Shown: positions 49,779-58,817 of the stretch, piece by piece | Layout: each line of letters starts with the position of its first letter | Numbering within the stretch: the stretch's first letter is position 1 | Source: an uncultured Eubacteriales bacterium | GTDB taxonomy: Bacteria > Bacillota > Clostridia > Christensenellales > Aristaeellaceae | NCBI GenBank assembly: GCA_900315675.1 | Contig: OMZY01000010.1 | Coordinates: forward strand, 62,001 to 126,000 | Direction: 5' to 3' | Length of the DNA: 64,000 nt | Program-made: the position numbers and the translations under genes | The notes under the pieces: generated by a model | What the model saw: only the letters and a program-made list of their open reading frames with translations | Database searches by the model: none | Told to the model about the DNA's origin: nothing

Positions 49779-50231
49779 ATGTCAGCGAAAGACTACATTC
49801 GATGGATCAGAAGCAAAGTCGGCCATGAGAAGATCATCCTGACTTTTGCGGGTGGATGCATCTTTGACGATCAGGGGAAAGTTCTCCTGCAGCGAAGAGG
49901 AGACAGTCATAAATGGGGCTTCCCCGGCGGAGCAATTGAGCCGGGAGAAACTCCGGAGATGACTGCAGTCCGGGAAGCCAAAGAAGAAACCGGCCTTGAT
50001 GTTTCCATCGGACACCTGATCGGTGTTTATACGGATCCGGATATTGTCTACTCCAACGGGGATCGGGCACAGAGCATCGTAATCGCCTATGAGCTCCGGA
50101 CTGTCGGCGGCGTGCTCGCCTGCGACCAGGCAGAAACATTGGAGTTGAAGTATTTCTCAAAAGAAGAAAAGCCGCAGCTGTTTACCGGATCACACGAAGC
50201 TCTGTGGAATGATATATTCAGAGATGATTGA
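49779..50231 (+). CDS. NUDIX hydrolase
   Basis: 150 aa from the ATG at 49779; earlier in-frame ATGs exist. The NUDIX box is complete ([12 protein letters not shown], then [12 protein letters not shown]). A leading [16 protein letters not shown] is typical of sanitising or ADP-ribose/dNTP hydrolases. Substrate unknown. The stop overlaps the next gene's upstream frame. Confidence 0.92.
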   Translation: MSAKDYIRWIRSKVGHEKIILTFAGGCIFDDQGKVLLQRRGDSHKWGFPGGAIEPGETPEMTAVREAKEETGLDVSIGHLIGVYTDPDIVYSNGDRAQSIVIAYELRTVGGVLACDQAETLELKYFSKEEKPQLFTGSHEALWNDIFRDD

Positions 50232-50245
50232 TGGAGGTGCATGCT

Positions 50246-50755
50246 ATGATATACCGCCTTCCTTGCATCAGCGATGAAAAGATGCTCCGGGAATATGTTC
50301 TGGAGCATCATGACCATGGCGAAACCGGCATCAGCGCCAGCCTGGGTCTATCATCTTCTGATTATTCCGAGTGGGTGGAAAAAATACAGAGAAACGCGTT
50401 AACCGGTGATGAAACCTGGGGAAAATCATTGCTGTATCTTTGCTTTGATCAGGACCGTCTGATTGGTCTGCTGAGCATTCGATATGAATTGCCCGGGGAA
50501 CTGTCTGAAAAATATGGAGATATTGGTTACGGAGTGCGGCCGTCTGAACGGAACAAAGGCTATGCAACCGCCATGCTCCGATACGCTTTGTCAGTATGCA
50601 AAGAAAAAGGAATGGGAAAAGTGGTTCTCGGCTGCTATAAAGACAACCTTGCTTCAGCAGCGACAATCAGGAAAAACGGTGGCGTCCTTACTGTGGAGAA
50701 CAGCAATTACAAAGAAAACAAAATCAGCCAGTATTATTCAATAACTCTGTCGTAA
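50246..50755 (+). CDS. GNAT acetyltransferase
   Basis: 169 aa from the ATG at 50246 (GGAGGTGCATGCT upstream). AcCoA region GVRPSERNKGYATAMLRYAL, then DNLASAATIRKNGG. Closely similar in layout to the GNAT at 39768. Substrate unknown. Confidence 0.88.
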   Translation: MIYRLPCISDEKMLREYVLEHHDHGETGISASLGLSSSDYSEWVEKIQRNALTGDETWGKSLLYLCFDQDRLIGLLSIRYELPGELSEKYGDIGYGVRPSERNKGYATAMLRYALSVCKEKGMGKVVLGCYKDNLASAATIRKNGGVLTVENSNYKENKISQYYSITLS

Positions 50756-50967
50756 AATCGGGAGACAGGCAGATGTTTATGGGAAACAACTGGGACCTCT
50801 GATTGCTCAAAAACTGATACATTGGGAACTACAACCCCTGCAGACCCCTGTTTTTCAGGCTGAAAGCACGAAACGCAAACTGAAGTTGCGCAAAAGCAAA
50901 CCTGGGTTGGTGGAAAAAAAGAAACCGGGACGATACAAAAAAGGCATCAAAACAAGGAGACCTGACC

Positions 50968-51510
50968 ATGAGCTTTGGAAACAATCTGAAACTGATCCGG
51001 AAAGAAAAAGGAATCACCCAGGAACAACTGGCCGAGATGCTGAACGTGTCCCGGCAGGCGGTATCCAAATGGGAATCGGACAGCGGTTATCCGGAAACCG
51101 ACAAACTGCTGCTTTTAGCCGGGAAACTGAACGTTTCCCTTGACTTTCTGATGGATAACAAGCCGAAAGACGAAAGCGAACAGGAAGAGAAAACCGCCGT
51201 TTTCCAGGGCGAAAACACAATTCTGATCGCCACCTATGACAAAAGCCAGACGGTGCGCTGCCTGTCGGTCCGATACAGCAAAATCGTCTTCCCGGCAAAG
51301 AACGAACCTGCGTACATCCTCCAGGCGGTGGATCGGATCGGCTTTTTCGGCGCCCACAGTGTGATCCTTGGCTGGTATGAGGATGAGGAGGCAGTCCGGA
51401 AAGAAGTGGACGGGATCCTCTCCGCAATGAACGAAGGGCAGCAGACATACAGCCTGCAGTATTTTGCAGATGTAAGGATCACCGCCTGGGGAACCGCGGC
51501 GCGGAAATAA
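50968..51510 (+). CDS. XRE-family regulator with unknown C-terminal domain
   Basis: 180 aa with AAGGAGACCTGACC upstream. Residues 1-65 are a helix-turn-helix (ITQEQLAEMLNVSRQAVSKWESDSGYPETDKLLLLA). The C-terminal 100 residues are a mixed alpha/beta domain (YDKSQTVRCLSVRYSKIVF) of unknown type. The gap before it (50756-50967) shows no gene. Confidence 0.85.
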   Translation: MSFGNNLKLIRKEKGITQEQLAEMLNVSRQAVSKWESDSGYPETDKLLLLAGKLNVSLDFLMDNKPKDESEQEEKTAVFQGENTILIATYDKSQTVRCLSVRYSKIVFPAKNEPAYILQAVDRIGFFGAHSVILGWYEDEEAVRKEVDGILSAMNEGQQTYSLQYFADVRITAWGTAARK

Positions 51511-51512
51511 AG

Positions 51513-51534
51513 TGGACACTGGGGACAGTGTCCA
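51513..51534. repeat. Dispersed palindrome, type C
   Basis: TGGACACTGGGG / ACAGTGTCCA, immediately past the XRE stop. Confidence 0.7.
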
Positions 51535-51603
51535 TTAGTATTGACCGTCCTCCCTTTGCTTTGGTATGATCGTCACAAACGCGGAGAAGGCGGGGTGCGG
51601 AGT

Positions 51604-52254
51604 ATGAAGAAGCAGCAAAGCACTGGCAGTATGGTCAGGCGATATGCGCTGTTCCTGACCGGTCTGTTTATCGCCTCCCTGGGCGTGGCCTTTTCCACAA
51701 AGGCGGGACTGGGCACCTCTCCGGTGGCCTCGGTACCCTATTCGGTTTCCCTGGTCAGCCCCCTGCTTTCCTTCGGCAGCTGGCTCAACCTGCTCAGCCT
51801 GATCCAGATCCTGGTCCAGGTGGCAGTGCTGAAGGGAAAATGCAACTGGCTGGAGATCGCCGTCCAGACCGTGCTGGCCTTTGTTTACGGCTACCTGACA
51901 GACTTTTCCTGCTGGCTGATCCGCGGCATCCCCGTAAACGGATATGCGGCGCAGTTCGGATACATGCTGCTGGGCTGTGTAATCCTGGCCTTCGGCATCT
52001 GGGTGCAGTTCCGGGGCGGCGTCGCCATGCTGCCCGGGGAAGCCATGAACCGGGCGATCAGCAAAGTGATCGGCCGGAGATATGAAAACGTAAAAATCTT
52101 TTTTGATATCCTGTACATCACCCTGGCCGCCCTGATCTGCCTGGTGTTCCTGGGCGAACTGAAGGGCGTGCGGGAAGGCAGCGTGATCGCCGCCCTGGCG
52201 GTAGGCGTCATCATCCGGCTGTTCAACCGGGCGTATAAAAAGCTGCGCGGATAA
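51604..52254 (+). CDS. YitT/YczE-like membrane protein
   Basis: 216 aa from the ATG at 51604 (GCGGAGT upstream). Five or six membrane helices, for example YALFLTGLFIASLGVAF and LFIASLG...TSPVASVPYSVS, a signature of DUF6198/YczE-like proteins. Transported substrate unknown. Confidence 0.82.
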   Translation: MKKQQSTGSMVRRYALFLTGLFIASLGVAFSTKAGLGTSPVASVPYSVSLVSPLLSFGSWLNLLSLIQILVQVAVLKGKCNWLEIAVQTVLAFVYGYLTDFSCWLIRGIPVNGYAAQFGYMLLGCVILAFGIWVQFRGGVAMLPGEAMNRAISKVIGRRYENVKIFFDILYITLAALICLVFLGELKGVREGSVIAALAVGVIIRLFNRAYKKLRG

Positions 52255-52700
52255 AAAAACGCCGCGGTTTCACATTATTTCATATTGTTTCAGTTGCCCG
52301 CACCGAAAACCCGTGATAAGGTTATCCTGCGCAAGCGATACAAGGGAGCGCAGTCGAAGGACCTCGAACGTTATACGGAACATCGTAGCGTATAAGTGTC
52401 ATCCTGAGCGGAGTCGAAGGATCTACTCAGTAGCAAAAGTCTTCTCGAACGTTACTCGGAACCCCGTCGCGTCCAGTGTGTCATCTCGACCGTAGTGGAG
52501 AGATCTCCTCACCCGTACACGCTCGGGAACCTAACCGGAACATCATATATAAAAACCACGAATAATTCTGCATTCTGCATTTGGCGTCGCCTATGCGACG
52601 CCACTGTTCCTGCCCAAAACTTCATTCAAAAAAACTTCACATTTTTTGTAAGATTTCTTCTGCTTATACGTCTAACAAAGTGAAAGGAGGGAGAAAGCGG
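52255..52700. repeat. Repeat-rich intergenic region
   Basis: 446 bp without a gene. From about 52319 to 52545 lie three degenerate, related segments: one with GAGCGCAGTCGAAGGA (from 52346), one with GTCATCCTGAGCGGAGTCGA (from 52398), and a weaker one with TGTCATCTCGACCGTAGTGG (from 52479). The second resembles an intergenic repeat widely seen across bacteria. At 52564-52602 an ATTCTGCATTCTGCATT run and the 8-bp hairpin GGCGTCGC-CTAT-GCGACGCC follow, like 15467-15524. The ECF promoter then lies at 52646-52675. Confidence 0.7.
52646..52675 (+). promoter_or_regulatory. ECF-type promoter of the sigma/anti-sigma operon
   Basis: TTGTAAG (52646-52652) and CGTCTAA (52669-52675) with a 16-bp spacer, the layout of autoregulated Firmicutes ECF promoters, 26 bp before the sigma start. 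Confidence 0.7.
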
Positions 52701-53192
52701 ATGCAGGACGGTTCTTTTGACCGGATCTACCAGGACTATTTTGACCCGGTATACCGGTATGTGCTTTCCCTCTCCGGCAACCAGGCCGTCGCCGAGGAAA
52801 TCACCCAGGAAACCTTCTTCAGGGCGTTGCGGAACCTGGACAGTTTCCAGGGAAAAAGCAGCCTGAAAACCTGGCTGTGCTCCATCGCCCGGAACCTCTG
52901 GATATCGGAACAGCGGAAAAAGAAAGAGCGGCCGCTCAGTGATACCCTCCCCCTTTCCGATGATTCTCCCGGGCCGGAGGAATCCATTATGCGGCAGGAT
53001 GAAAGCATGCGCGTTCATCACCTGCTGCACCGGCTGGAGGAGCCGTACCGGGAGGTTTTCACCCTGCGCACCCTGGGGCAGCTGAGTTTCCGGGATATCG
53101 GCGAAATATTCGGCAAAACAGATAACTGGGCCTGCGTGGTCTACCACCGGGCCCGTGCGATGATCAGAAAAGAAATGGAGGAACAGGCATGA
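52701..53192 (+). CDS. ECF RNA polymerase sigma factor
   Basis: 163 aa from the ATG at 52701 (AAAGGAGGGAGAAAGCGG upstream). Region 2: FDPVYRYVLSLSGNQAVAEEIT and FFRALRNLDSF; region 4: FRDIGEIFGKTDNWACVVYHRAR. It recruits RNA polymerase to ECF promoters and likely drives its own operon through TTGTAAG/CGTCTAA. The anti-sigma gene overlaps by ATGA. Confidence 0.92.
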   Translation: MQDGSFDRIYQDYFDPVYRYVLSLSGNQAVAEEITQETFFRALRNLDSFQGKSSLKTWLCSIARNLWISEQRKKKERPLSDTLPLSDDSPGPEESIMRQDESMRVHHLLHRLEEPYREVFTLRTLGQLSFRDIGEIFGKTDNWACVVYHRARAMIRKEMEEQA

Positions 53193-54154
53193 AGATTCCA
53201 TGCTCCATGGTTCGGGATCTGCTGCCGCTGTATGCGGAAGAGATGACCGAAGAAGAAACGCGGGCCCTGGTGGATGAGCACCTGGAGGAATGCTCCGAGT
53301 GCAGCAAAAGGCTGGAGGAAATCAGGGCGGCAGCCGCCGTGCCGGCCGAAAACACAGCCGTTGATACAGCCAAGCCGCTGCTGGCCCTGAAAAAAACGAT
53401 CAACAAACGGCGGCGGATCACCGCCGCCATCGCGGCGCTGTGCGTCTTTATCCTCCTGTTCTCGGCTTTCCACCGCATAAACGAATGGCATCAGGTACCC
53501 TGGGAAGAGGGACTGATTCAAGTGATTGGCATCGAAAAAATGGCGGATGTTGAAAAGCGGAACAGCCCCTTCCCGGAGGAAGAGGAAGCAATTAGGCTTC
53601 CTGATGAATCGATGGGACTGACCATTCAGTTCGACAGCAAAATCAGTGGGATCCATTCCACGATGGAAAAAAACGAAAACGGCACAACCGAAATCATCCA
53701 GGGCTGGAGCAGTAACCCCAATAAAAAGCTGACCGGAGATTACAGTGAATGCACCATCAATCCGGTTCCGGACCGGCTGCTTTACGATACCGGCAACGGA
53801 CAGATCCTGCTGTGGGGCGAGCCGGCGGACGGCAGCGTTGTCATCATGCCCCGGCTGGCCCTGGCAAGCTACGCGATTCTCGCCTGCTGCCTGGCTTCCC
53901 TTTCCGCGCTGCTCTGGTTCCTGTTCCGGAATAAGAAAGACGCATTTATATTCCGCCAGATCTTCTTTGCACCCGCATCCTATCTGGCCGGACATTTGCT
54001 GATCAAAGGCTTTCACGCGAGAACCTTCTTTTTAGAGGATGATCTGGGCAATATTCTCCTGGTCGGTGCCGCTGTCTACGCCCTGCTGACGCTGGGCTGG
54101 ACAGCCTGGCAGCAGCGGAAACGGGACAAAGGAACGGAGCCACTGCAGAATTGA
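53189..54154 (+). CDS. Zinc-finger anti-sigma factor, membrane-anchored
   Basis: 321 aa; start overlaps the sigma stop (ATGA). Cytoplasmic zinc-finger: H-x3-C-x2-C (EHLEECSECSKRLEE, residues about 31-45) after an N-terminal CSMVRDLLPLY. Membrane segments at about 77-95 (ITAAIAALCVFILLFSAF) and three in the C-terminal third. The exposed middle part has no recognised sensor. It should hold the sigma factor inactive until an envelope signal. Confidence 0.87.
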   Translation: MKIPCSMVRDLLPLYAEEMTEEETRALVDEHLEECSECSKRLEEIRAAAAVPAENTAVDTAKPLLALKKTINKRRRITAAIAALCVFILLFSAFHRINEWHQVPWEEGLIQVIGIEKMADVEKRNSPFPEEEEAIRLPDESMGLTIQFDSKISGIHSTMEKNENGTTEIIQGWSSNPNKKLTGDYSECTINPVPDRLLYDTGNGQILLWGEPADGSVVIMPRLALASYAILACCLASLSALLWFLFRNKKDAFIFRQIFFAPASYLAGHLLIKGFHARTFFLEDDLGNILLVGAAVYALLTLGWTAWQQRKRDKGTEPLQN

Positions 54155-54209
54155 CGGGCCTCCCCCGCTCTGGTATGATCGGAGAAGCGCTGGATACGGA
54201 GGGGAAAGA

Positions 54210-54587
54210 ATGATCACAGGAATACACCATGTTTCCATGAAATGCGGGACGGAAGAGGAGCTCCGGAAGGCAAAGGAATTCTACCTGGGGATTCTCGGGC
54301 TGACCGTGAAACGGGAATGGCCGGAGGGCGTCATGATCGACGCCGGAAACTGCATGATTGAGATTTTCAGCAACGGACCCGGGATCCGGGAGAAAGGCGC
54401 CATCCGCCACATTGCCTTCGGGACGGACAACGCGGACGCCATGGTACAGAAAGTGAAGGACGCGGGATACGAAGTGTTCATTGAGCCGAACGATATTGTG
54501 ATCCGCTCCGAACCGGAGTTTCACGCAAGGATGGCCTTCTGCTACGGCCCTCTGGGAGAGCAGATTGAGTTTTTCCAGGAGCAATAA
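54210..54587 (+). CDS. VOC/glyoxalase-fold protein
   Basis: 125 aa. The VOC motifs are present: IHHVSMKC (His), FYLGILGLTV, IRHIAFGTDN (His), and a terminal LGEQIEFFQE (Glu) metal ligand. Substrate unknown (glyoxalase, resistance or dioxygenase possible). Gene has its own ribosome binding site (GGAGGGGAAAGA). Confidence 0.87.
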   Translation: MITGIHHVSMKCGTEEELRKAKEFYLGILGLTVKREWPEGVMIDAGNCMIEIFSNGPGIREKGAIRHIAFGTDNADAMVQKVKDAGYEVFIEPNDIVIRSEPEFHARMAFCYGPLGEQIEFFQEQ

Positions 54588-54619
54588 CAAATTCAGCTGA
54601 TTCCGCCTGCGGGCGGCCG

Positions 54620-54645
54620 GAACGAAAGGAGGTTTCCTTTCGTTC
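54620..54645. repeat. Dispersed palindrome, diverged, with T-run
   Basis: GAACGAAAGGA / TCCTTTCGTTC followed by TTTTTTT, so a terminator of the VOC gene that shares its arms with type B palindromes. Confidence 0.75.
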
Positions 54646-54707
54646 TTTTTTTGACGGAAGAAGCAGGGATCTGATATGATCCCGGTTGTGAAAAGGAAAA
54701 ACCAGAC

Positions 54708-54736
54708 GAGAACGGAGGGACGGTTCCTTTCGTTCT
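54708..54736. repeat. Dispersed palindrome, type B
   Basis: GAGAACGGAGGGACG / TTCCTTTCGTTCT, 35 bp before the methyltransferase start. Forms a pair with the element at 54620. Confidence 0.85.
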
Positions 54737-54770
54737 TTTCACCGGACAAAAAAATAAGGACGGCACAAAC

Positions 54771-55499
54771 ATGACGAACACTGTACAGAATTACCGAAAC
54801 ATGGTGGAGCAGCCCTGGGGCAGAATGTTCTATGAACTGATTTACCGGCAGCTGAACCTGCCCGATGACAGAAGGCTGAAGATCCTGGACTTCGGCGCCG
54901 GGTTCTGCCTGACGGCGGACCACTACGCCAAACACCATGCGGTGACCGCGGTGGAGCCGAACGAAGAGATGGCCGCCCTGCGCGTGAAAGAGAATGACTA
55001 CACCCTGGTGCCGCAGGGCGCGGAATACCTGGCCGGGCTGGAGAGCGGCATATTTGACGTTGTGATCTGCCACAACGTACTGGAATATGTGGAGGACGCG
55101 GACAGCGTGCTGAGGCAGCTGGTCCGAGTACTGAAACCTGGCGGGATCCTGTCGGTCATCAAGCACAATTTGCCCGGGAAGGTCATGTTCTCCGCGGTGC
55201 TGGCCGATGACCCGAAGGCCGCGCTGGAGCTGCTGGATCCTGATCATACCCAGGACAGCCCCTTTGGAACCCGGAACATGTACAGCAACGAATCCCTTGT
55301 CAGCCAACTCGGTGAAGGGATGAAGCCTGTTGAAACCTATGGCATCCGGGCCTTTTTCGGCCTTTCCTCCAACAATGAAATCAAATATACGGAGGAATGG
55401 TACAACGCCATGCTGGAACTGGAAACCCGGGCGGCAGCCATGGACGAATACCGGAAAATCGCATTTTTCCATCAACTGATCTTTCAGAAGAAGTCCTGA
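54771..55499 (+). CDS. SAM-dependent methyltransferase
   Basis: 242 aa. Motif I LKILDFGAGFCLTADHYA (residues about 37-55), acid AVEPNEEM, motif IV FDVVICHNVLEYV and LKPGGILSVI. Class I fold, ubiE/SmtA-like. Substrate unknown. Single gene, with an independent start. Confidence 0.9.
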   Translation: MTNTVQNYRNMVEQPWGRMFYELIYRQLNLPDDRRLKILDFGAGFCLTADHYAKHHAVTAVEPNEEMAALRVKENDYTLVPQGAEYLAGLESGIFDVVICHNVLEYVEDADSVLRQLVRVLKPGGILSVIKHNLPGKVMFSAVLADDPKAALELLDPDHTQDSPFGTRNMYSNESLVSQLGEGMKPVETYGIRAFFGLSSNNEIKYTEEWYNAMLELETRAAAMDEYRKIAFFHQLIFQKKS

Positions 55500-55615
55500 C
55501 ACGAAAACAGGCCGCCGGGAAGCAAAGCCGGGACTTTCTCCGTTAGATACAGTGAGCGCCGGACAGCATCCGGCATGCCCACAATACGCATTTCTGGAAA
55601 AAAGGAGGACTCCCG

Positions 55616-56245
55616 ATGAAGAAGATTCTGTGTATGGTTCTTTGCCTGTGCCTGCTGATTCCCGCCATGGTCTGCGCGGAACGGAAGGTGGTTACGGCGG
55701 TTGCGGCCGAGATTAACCCGGACAATCTGAAATCCGTGCTGGTAGACGCGCGGATCCGGGCATACAGCAAGGAAGACAGCACGATTACCGTGGACATCAT
55801 CACCCCGGAAAAGTTTGACCCGGAGGAGATCAAAAGCCTGGCGGAAGGTGACGGAATCTATACCCAGGGACATGAGATGACCGTTGAATCCATCAACACA
55901 TATGACACTTTCCTCACAATCGGTTCAGGCGAGGAAGTCCTGACCCTTTATACCGATATGGAACCTTACGGATCCTATGACGGTGACTTTCCGCTGTGGA
56001 CCACGCTGGCCACCGTGACAATTCCCGTATATGATGATGTCATATACCTGGATGATGTAGACCCGGCTACCGGTGATTCCCTGCCCCTGCCCACGGTTCA
56101 CAGCGCTGAGGAATTTCGGACCGGCCTGGCTGCCGACGACGCTGAAAAGCCTGCGTTTGCCGCCAACTATTACACCATGGTATTCAATTCCGAAGGCAAT
56201 CTGATTGAGGTTCGGCGTCAGTACGTAAACACGAACTGGCAGTAA
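55616..56245 (+). CDS. Small secreted protein
   Basis: 209 aa with GGAGGACTCCCG upstream and signal peptide KKILCMVLCLCLLIPAMVCAE. The mature part is a beta-rich, acidic domain (TVESINTYDTFLTIGSGEEVL). No family recognised. A terminator follows. Confidence 0.75.
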   Translation: MKKILCMVLCLCLLIPAMVCAERKVVTAVAAEINPDNLKSVLVDARIRAYSKEDSTITVDIITPEKFDPEEIKSLAEGDGIYTQGHEMTVESINTYDTFLTIGSGEEVLTLYTDMEPYGSYDGDFPLWTTLATVTIPVYDDVIYLDDVDPATGDSLPLPTVHSAEEFRTGLAADDAEKPAFAANYYTMVFNSEGNLIEVRRQYVNTNWQ

Positions 56246-56260
56246 TCCTGCCGGCAGAAC

Positions 56261-56294
56261 GGTACCGAGGCCAATCGGCCCCGGTATCTTTTTG
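56261..56294 (+). terminator. Intrinsic terminator
   Basis: 12-bp stem GGTACCGAGGCC / GGCCCCGGTATC (56261-56288; one wobble pair) with AATC loop and a T5 run, just past the secreted protein gene. Confidence 0.85.
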
Positions 56295-56409
56295 TTTGAC
56301 GGGAACCCTGTCCTCTGATATGATTTTTCCAATTATCCGCCAGATTGAAACAGATACGGGGTTTCTGTCAGTTTTTTCAGATCTGTCAATAACACGGAGG
56401 TTATCCGAA

Positions 56410-57270
56410 ATGCTGCGCGTTTGTTCAAAAGAAGAATTTCTCCGGTATGCGGATTTCGCGTATGAGCTGGCCCTGGACCCGGCAAGGTCCGGCTATCCGA
56501 CATACCGTGACGGTACCAAGACCAGGGAAGATTTTATAGAGCGCTGCCTGAAGGCGTTTGAACGGGATACAGAAGAAATGCTCCTGTTTGAGCAGGAAGG
56601 CAAAGTGCAGGGTATGATCCACTACTACTGGATTCCGGAGGATCACTATCTGCAGACCACCTGCTGCAATACAGGCACAGGAACAGAGCAGGCGCTGAAA
56701 GAGTTTCTGGCCTACATCGGCGGACGCTTCCAGGGATATGATGTTTACCTGGGCTTCTCCGCTGAAAACGAGACTGCTCTGAAATACCTGGCCGGGCAGG
56801 GATTCGAGTGCATTGAAGAAAGCTACAACAATATCGCCTTCCTGGAACAGAGCGGCGACATACCGGACTGCGGCGAAGCCATCCGGATCAGCCGGGAAAA
56901 CTACGGCCTTTTCCAGGCGCTGCATAAACAGATCGAAGGCGAAATGTACTGGAATTCCGAAAGGATCCTGGCAAACCTGGATGAGTGGATCATCTGGGTG
57001 AAGGAGGAAGCCGGGAAGCCCCGGGGAGCAATCTATTACACAGCCCCGGAGGGCGACGGTTGGAGCGAGATATTCGGAATTGACCTGGACCGCAATGAGT
57101 ACAACCGGGAGCTGGTGAAGGACCTGCTCTGTACGGCGCTGGCGGATATGAAGCGGAGCGGCGTGCGATACGTCGGCATCTTCGGAGAAGAAGCGGAGGA
57201 AGACGCCATAAAGGAAAGCGGCTTCCGGTGCGTGGATAAATACATCTGTTACCACACCCGGCTGGACTGA
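56410..57270 (+). CDS. Double GNAT-like acetyltransferase
   Basis: 286 aa from the ATG at 56410 (CGGAGGTTATCCGAA upstream). The N-terminal half resembles a degenerate GNAT (GKVQGMIHYYWIP, GYDVYLGFSAENETALKYLAGQGF); the C-terminal half is a second one (RGAIYYTAPEGDGWSEIFGI and GIFGEEAEEDAIKESGF). Such tandem-GNAT proteins are usual in Clostridia. Substrate unknown. The next gene starts 21 bp on and may be cotranscribed. Confidence 0.75.
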   Translation: MLRVCSKEEFLRYADFAYELALDPARSGYPTYRDGTKTREDFIERCLKAFERDTEEMLLFEQEGKVQGMIHYYWIPEDHYLQTTCCNTGTGTEQALKEFLAYIGGRFQGYDVYLGFSAENETALKYLAGQGFECIEESYNNIAFLEQSGDIPDCGEAIRISRENYGLFQALHKQIEGEMYWNSERILANLDEWIIWVKEEAGKPRGAIYYTAPEGDGWSEIFGIDLDRNEYNRELVKDLLCTALADMKRSGVRYVGIFGEEAEEDAIKESGFRCVDKYICYHTRLD

Positions 57271-57291
57271 ACATAAAGGGAGAATAAAGCA

Positions 57292-57894
57292 ATGGCAAAC
57301 CTGATTGTGGTATGCGGCCCGCACGCGGTCGGCAAGATGACCGTGGCGGAAAGCCTGCGGGACAAGCTGCGGTACAACATGATGATGAATCATGACAGCA
57401 TTGAGCTGTCGGACCGGATCTTCGGCTTTGCCACGCCCGCCCAGAAAGAACTCAATGAAGATATCCGGCAGAAGGTGTTCTTCCTGGCCGTAAAGCACAA
57501 TGTGGACATGATTTTCACCTATGTCTGCGCATTTGACGAGCCGGAAGAGCGCGAATACCTGACGGAACTGAAGGATCTGTTTGAGCAAAGCGGCGGACAG
57601 TTCTATTTTGTGGAATTGTCCGCGGACATCGAAACCCGGCTGGCGCGGAACGAAACACCGCACCGGATGGAGCGGAAAGCCTCCAAGCGGGACGTGGCCT
57701 GGAGCCGCGCGAACCTGCTGGACGGTGCGGCAAAATACCGGCTGAACTCCGCCGAGGGCGAAGTCTGGTTTGAAAACCACCTGAAGATCGACAACAGCCA
57801 TCTGGAGCCGGATCAGGTGGCGGACCTGGTGATCGAAAAGTATCATCTGAAAGCGAATGAGAAAGAGGAAAAAGAATACCGCTTCGGCGTATAA
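57292..57894 (+). CDS. P-loop kinase-like protein
   Basis: 200 aa. Walker A is GPHAVGKMT (residues 9-17). An AAA/shikimate-kinase-like layout follows, with FVELSADIETRLARN (Walker B-like, then RNETPHRMERK lid). Small-molecule or nucleotide kinase is predicted. Substrate unknown. Confidence 0.82.
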   Translation: MANLIVVCGPHAVGKMTVAESLRDKLRYNMMMNHDSIELSDRIFGFATPAQKELNEDIRQKVFFLAVKHNVDMIFTYVCAFDEPEEREYLTELKDLFEQSGGQFYFVELSADIETRLARNETPHRMERKASKRDVAWSRANLLDGAAKYRLNSAEGEVWFENHLKIDNSHLEPDQVADLVIEKYHLKANEKEEKEYRFGV

Positions 57895-57943
57895 TACAAT
57901 CAAAGGCTGAAAGCATCCCGGACGCAGACAGGAGGATACGGTT

Positions 57944-58777
57944 ATGAAATGCAGATGGACCGCGTTTGTTCTCGTGTTATGTATGGTTGCGGCTGTTATG
58001 GTTCCCGCTGCGGCGGAAGATCTTTCCGCGGCTCCGGCCCAGTCTCAGATTGAGCGGATTGTGGTGTCCTATGCAGACAGCGGAACAAGGGATGACCGGG
58101 CGCTGGAAGCTTTGTCCGTCCTCGATCCGTCCCTTGGGGAAAAATGGAGCCGGATCATGGATCTTTGGGAGGCGCCCGTAACGGTCACACCCGATCTTCC
58201 GGATAACCTGCCTGAAGATGATTCCCTGTGCCTGGTCGGTCTTGGTTTCCAGCTGAACCCGGACGGCACCATGCGGGAAGAACTGATTGAGCGGCTGAAA
58301 GTCATGCTGTCTGCCGCGGAAAAGTATCCGCGCGCGCTGATTATCTGCACCGGTGGCGGCACAGCTCCTGACGATCCGTCCGCAACGGAGGCGGGGCGTA
58401 TGGCCGAATGGCTGGAAGCCCGGGGCGTGGATCCTTCCCGCCTGATTGTCGAAGATCAGTCCCTGACAACCGCCCAGAACGCAATCTTCAGCTTCGATAT
58501 CCTGGCGGAAAAATACCCGCAGGTTAAACAGCTTGCTATCGTCTCCAGCGACTATCATATTGCCACAGGCGTATTGCTGTTTGGTGCGGAAGCCATTCTC
58601 CGCGGCAGCGGCATGGAAATTGCCGGCAATGCCGCCTGGCATGCGCCGTCCGGTTCACTGTCCGCCATGTTCCAGGCCGGCGCCCTGATCGAGCTGTCCG
58701 GGGACGTGGAAACAGCCTTTAAGATCTACTATGAAACCTACGACATACACGAGCTGCCGCCGCTGCATACGAACTGA
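57944..58777 (+). CDS. Exported YdcF/DUF218-like protein
   Basis: 277 aa with GGAGGATACGGTT upstream and signal peptide FVLVLCMVAAVMVPAAAE. The DUF218 core is clear: LVGLGFQLNPDGTMREEL, ALIICTGGGT, TTAQNAIFSFDIL and LAIVSSDYHIATGVLLF. DUF218 proteins bind nucleotides such as AdoMet or act on cell-wall precursors. Function unknown. Confidence 0.87.
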   Translation: MKCRWTAFVLVLCMVAAVMVPAAAEDLSAAPAQSQIERIVVSYADSGTRDDRALEALSVLDPSLGEKWSRIMDLWEAPVTVTPDLPDNLPEDDSLCLVGLGFQLNPDGTMREELIERLKVMLSAAEKYPRALIICTGGGTAPDDPSATEAGRMAEWLEARGVDPSRLIVEDQSLTTAQNAIFSFDILAEKYPQVKQLAIVSSDYHIATGVLLFGAEAILRGSGMEIAGNAAWHAPSGSLSAMFQAGALIELSGDVETAFKIYYETYDIHELPPLHTN

Positions 58778-58817
58778 CAGCGGAATCTGCAGATAAAAAC
58801 AGAGAGGAATAATCAAA

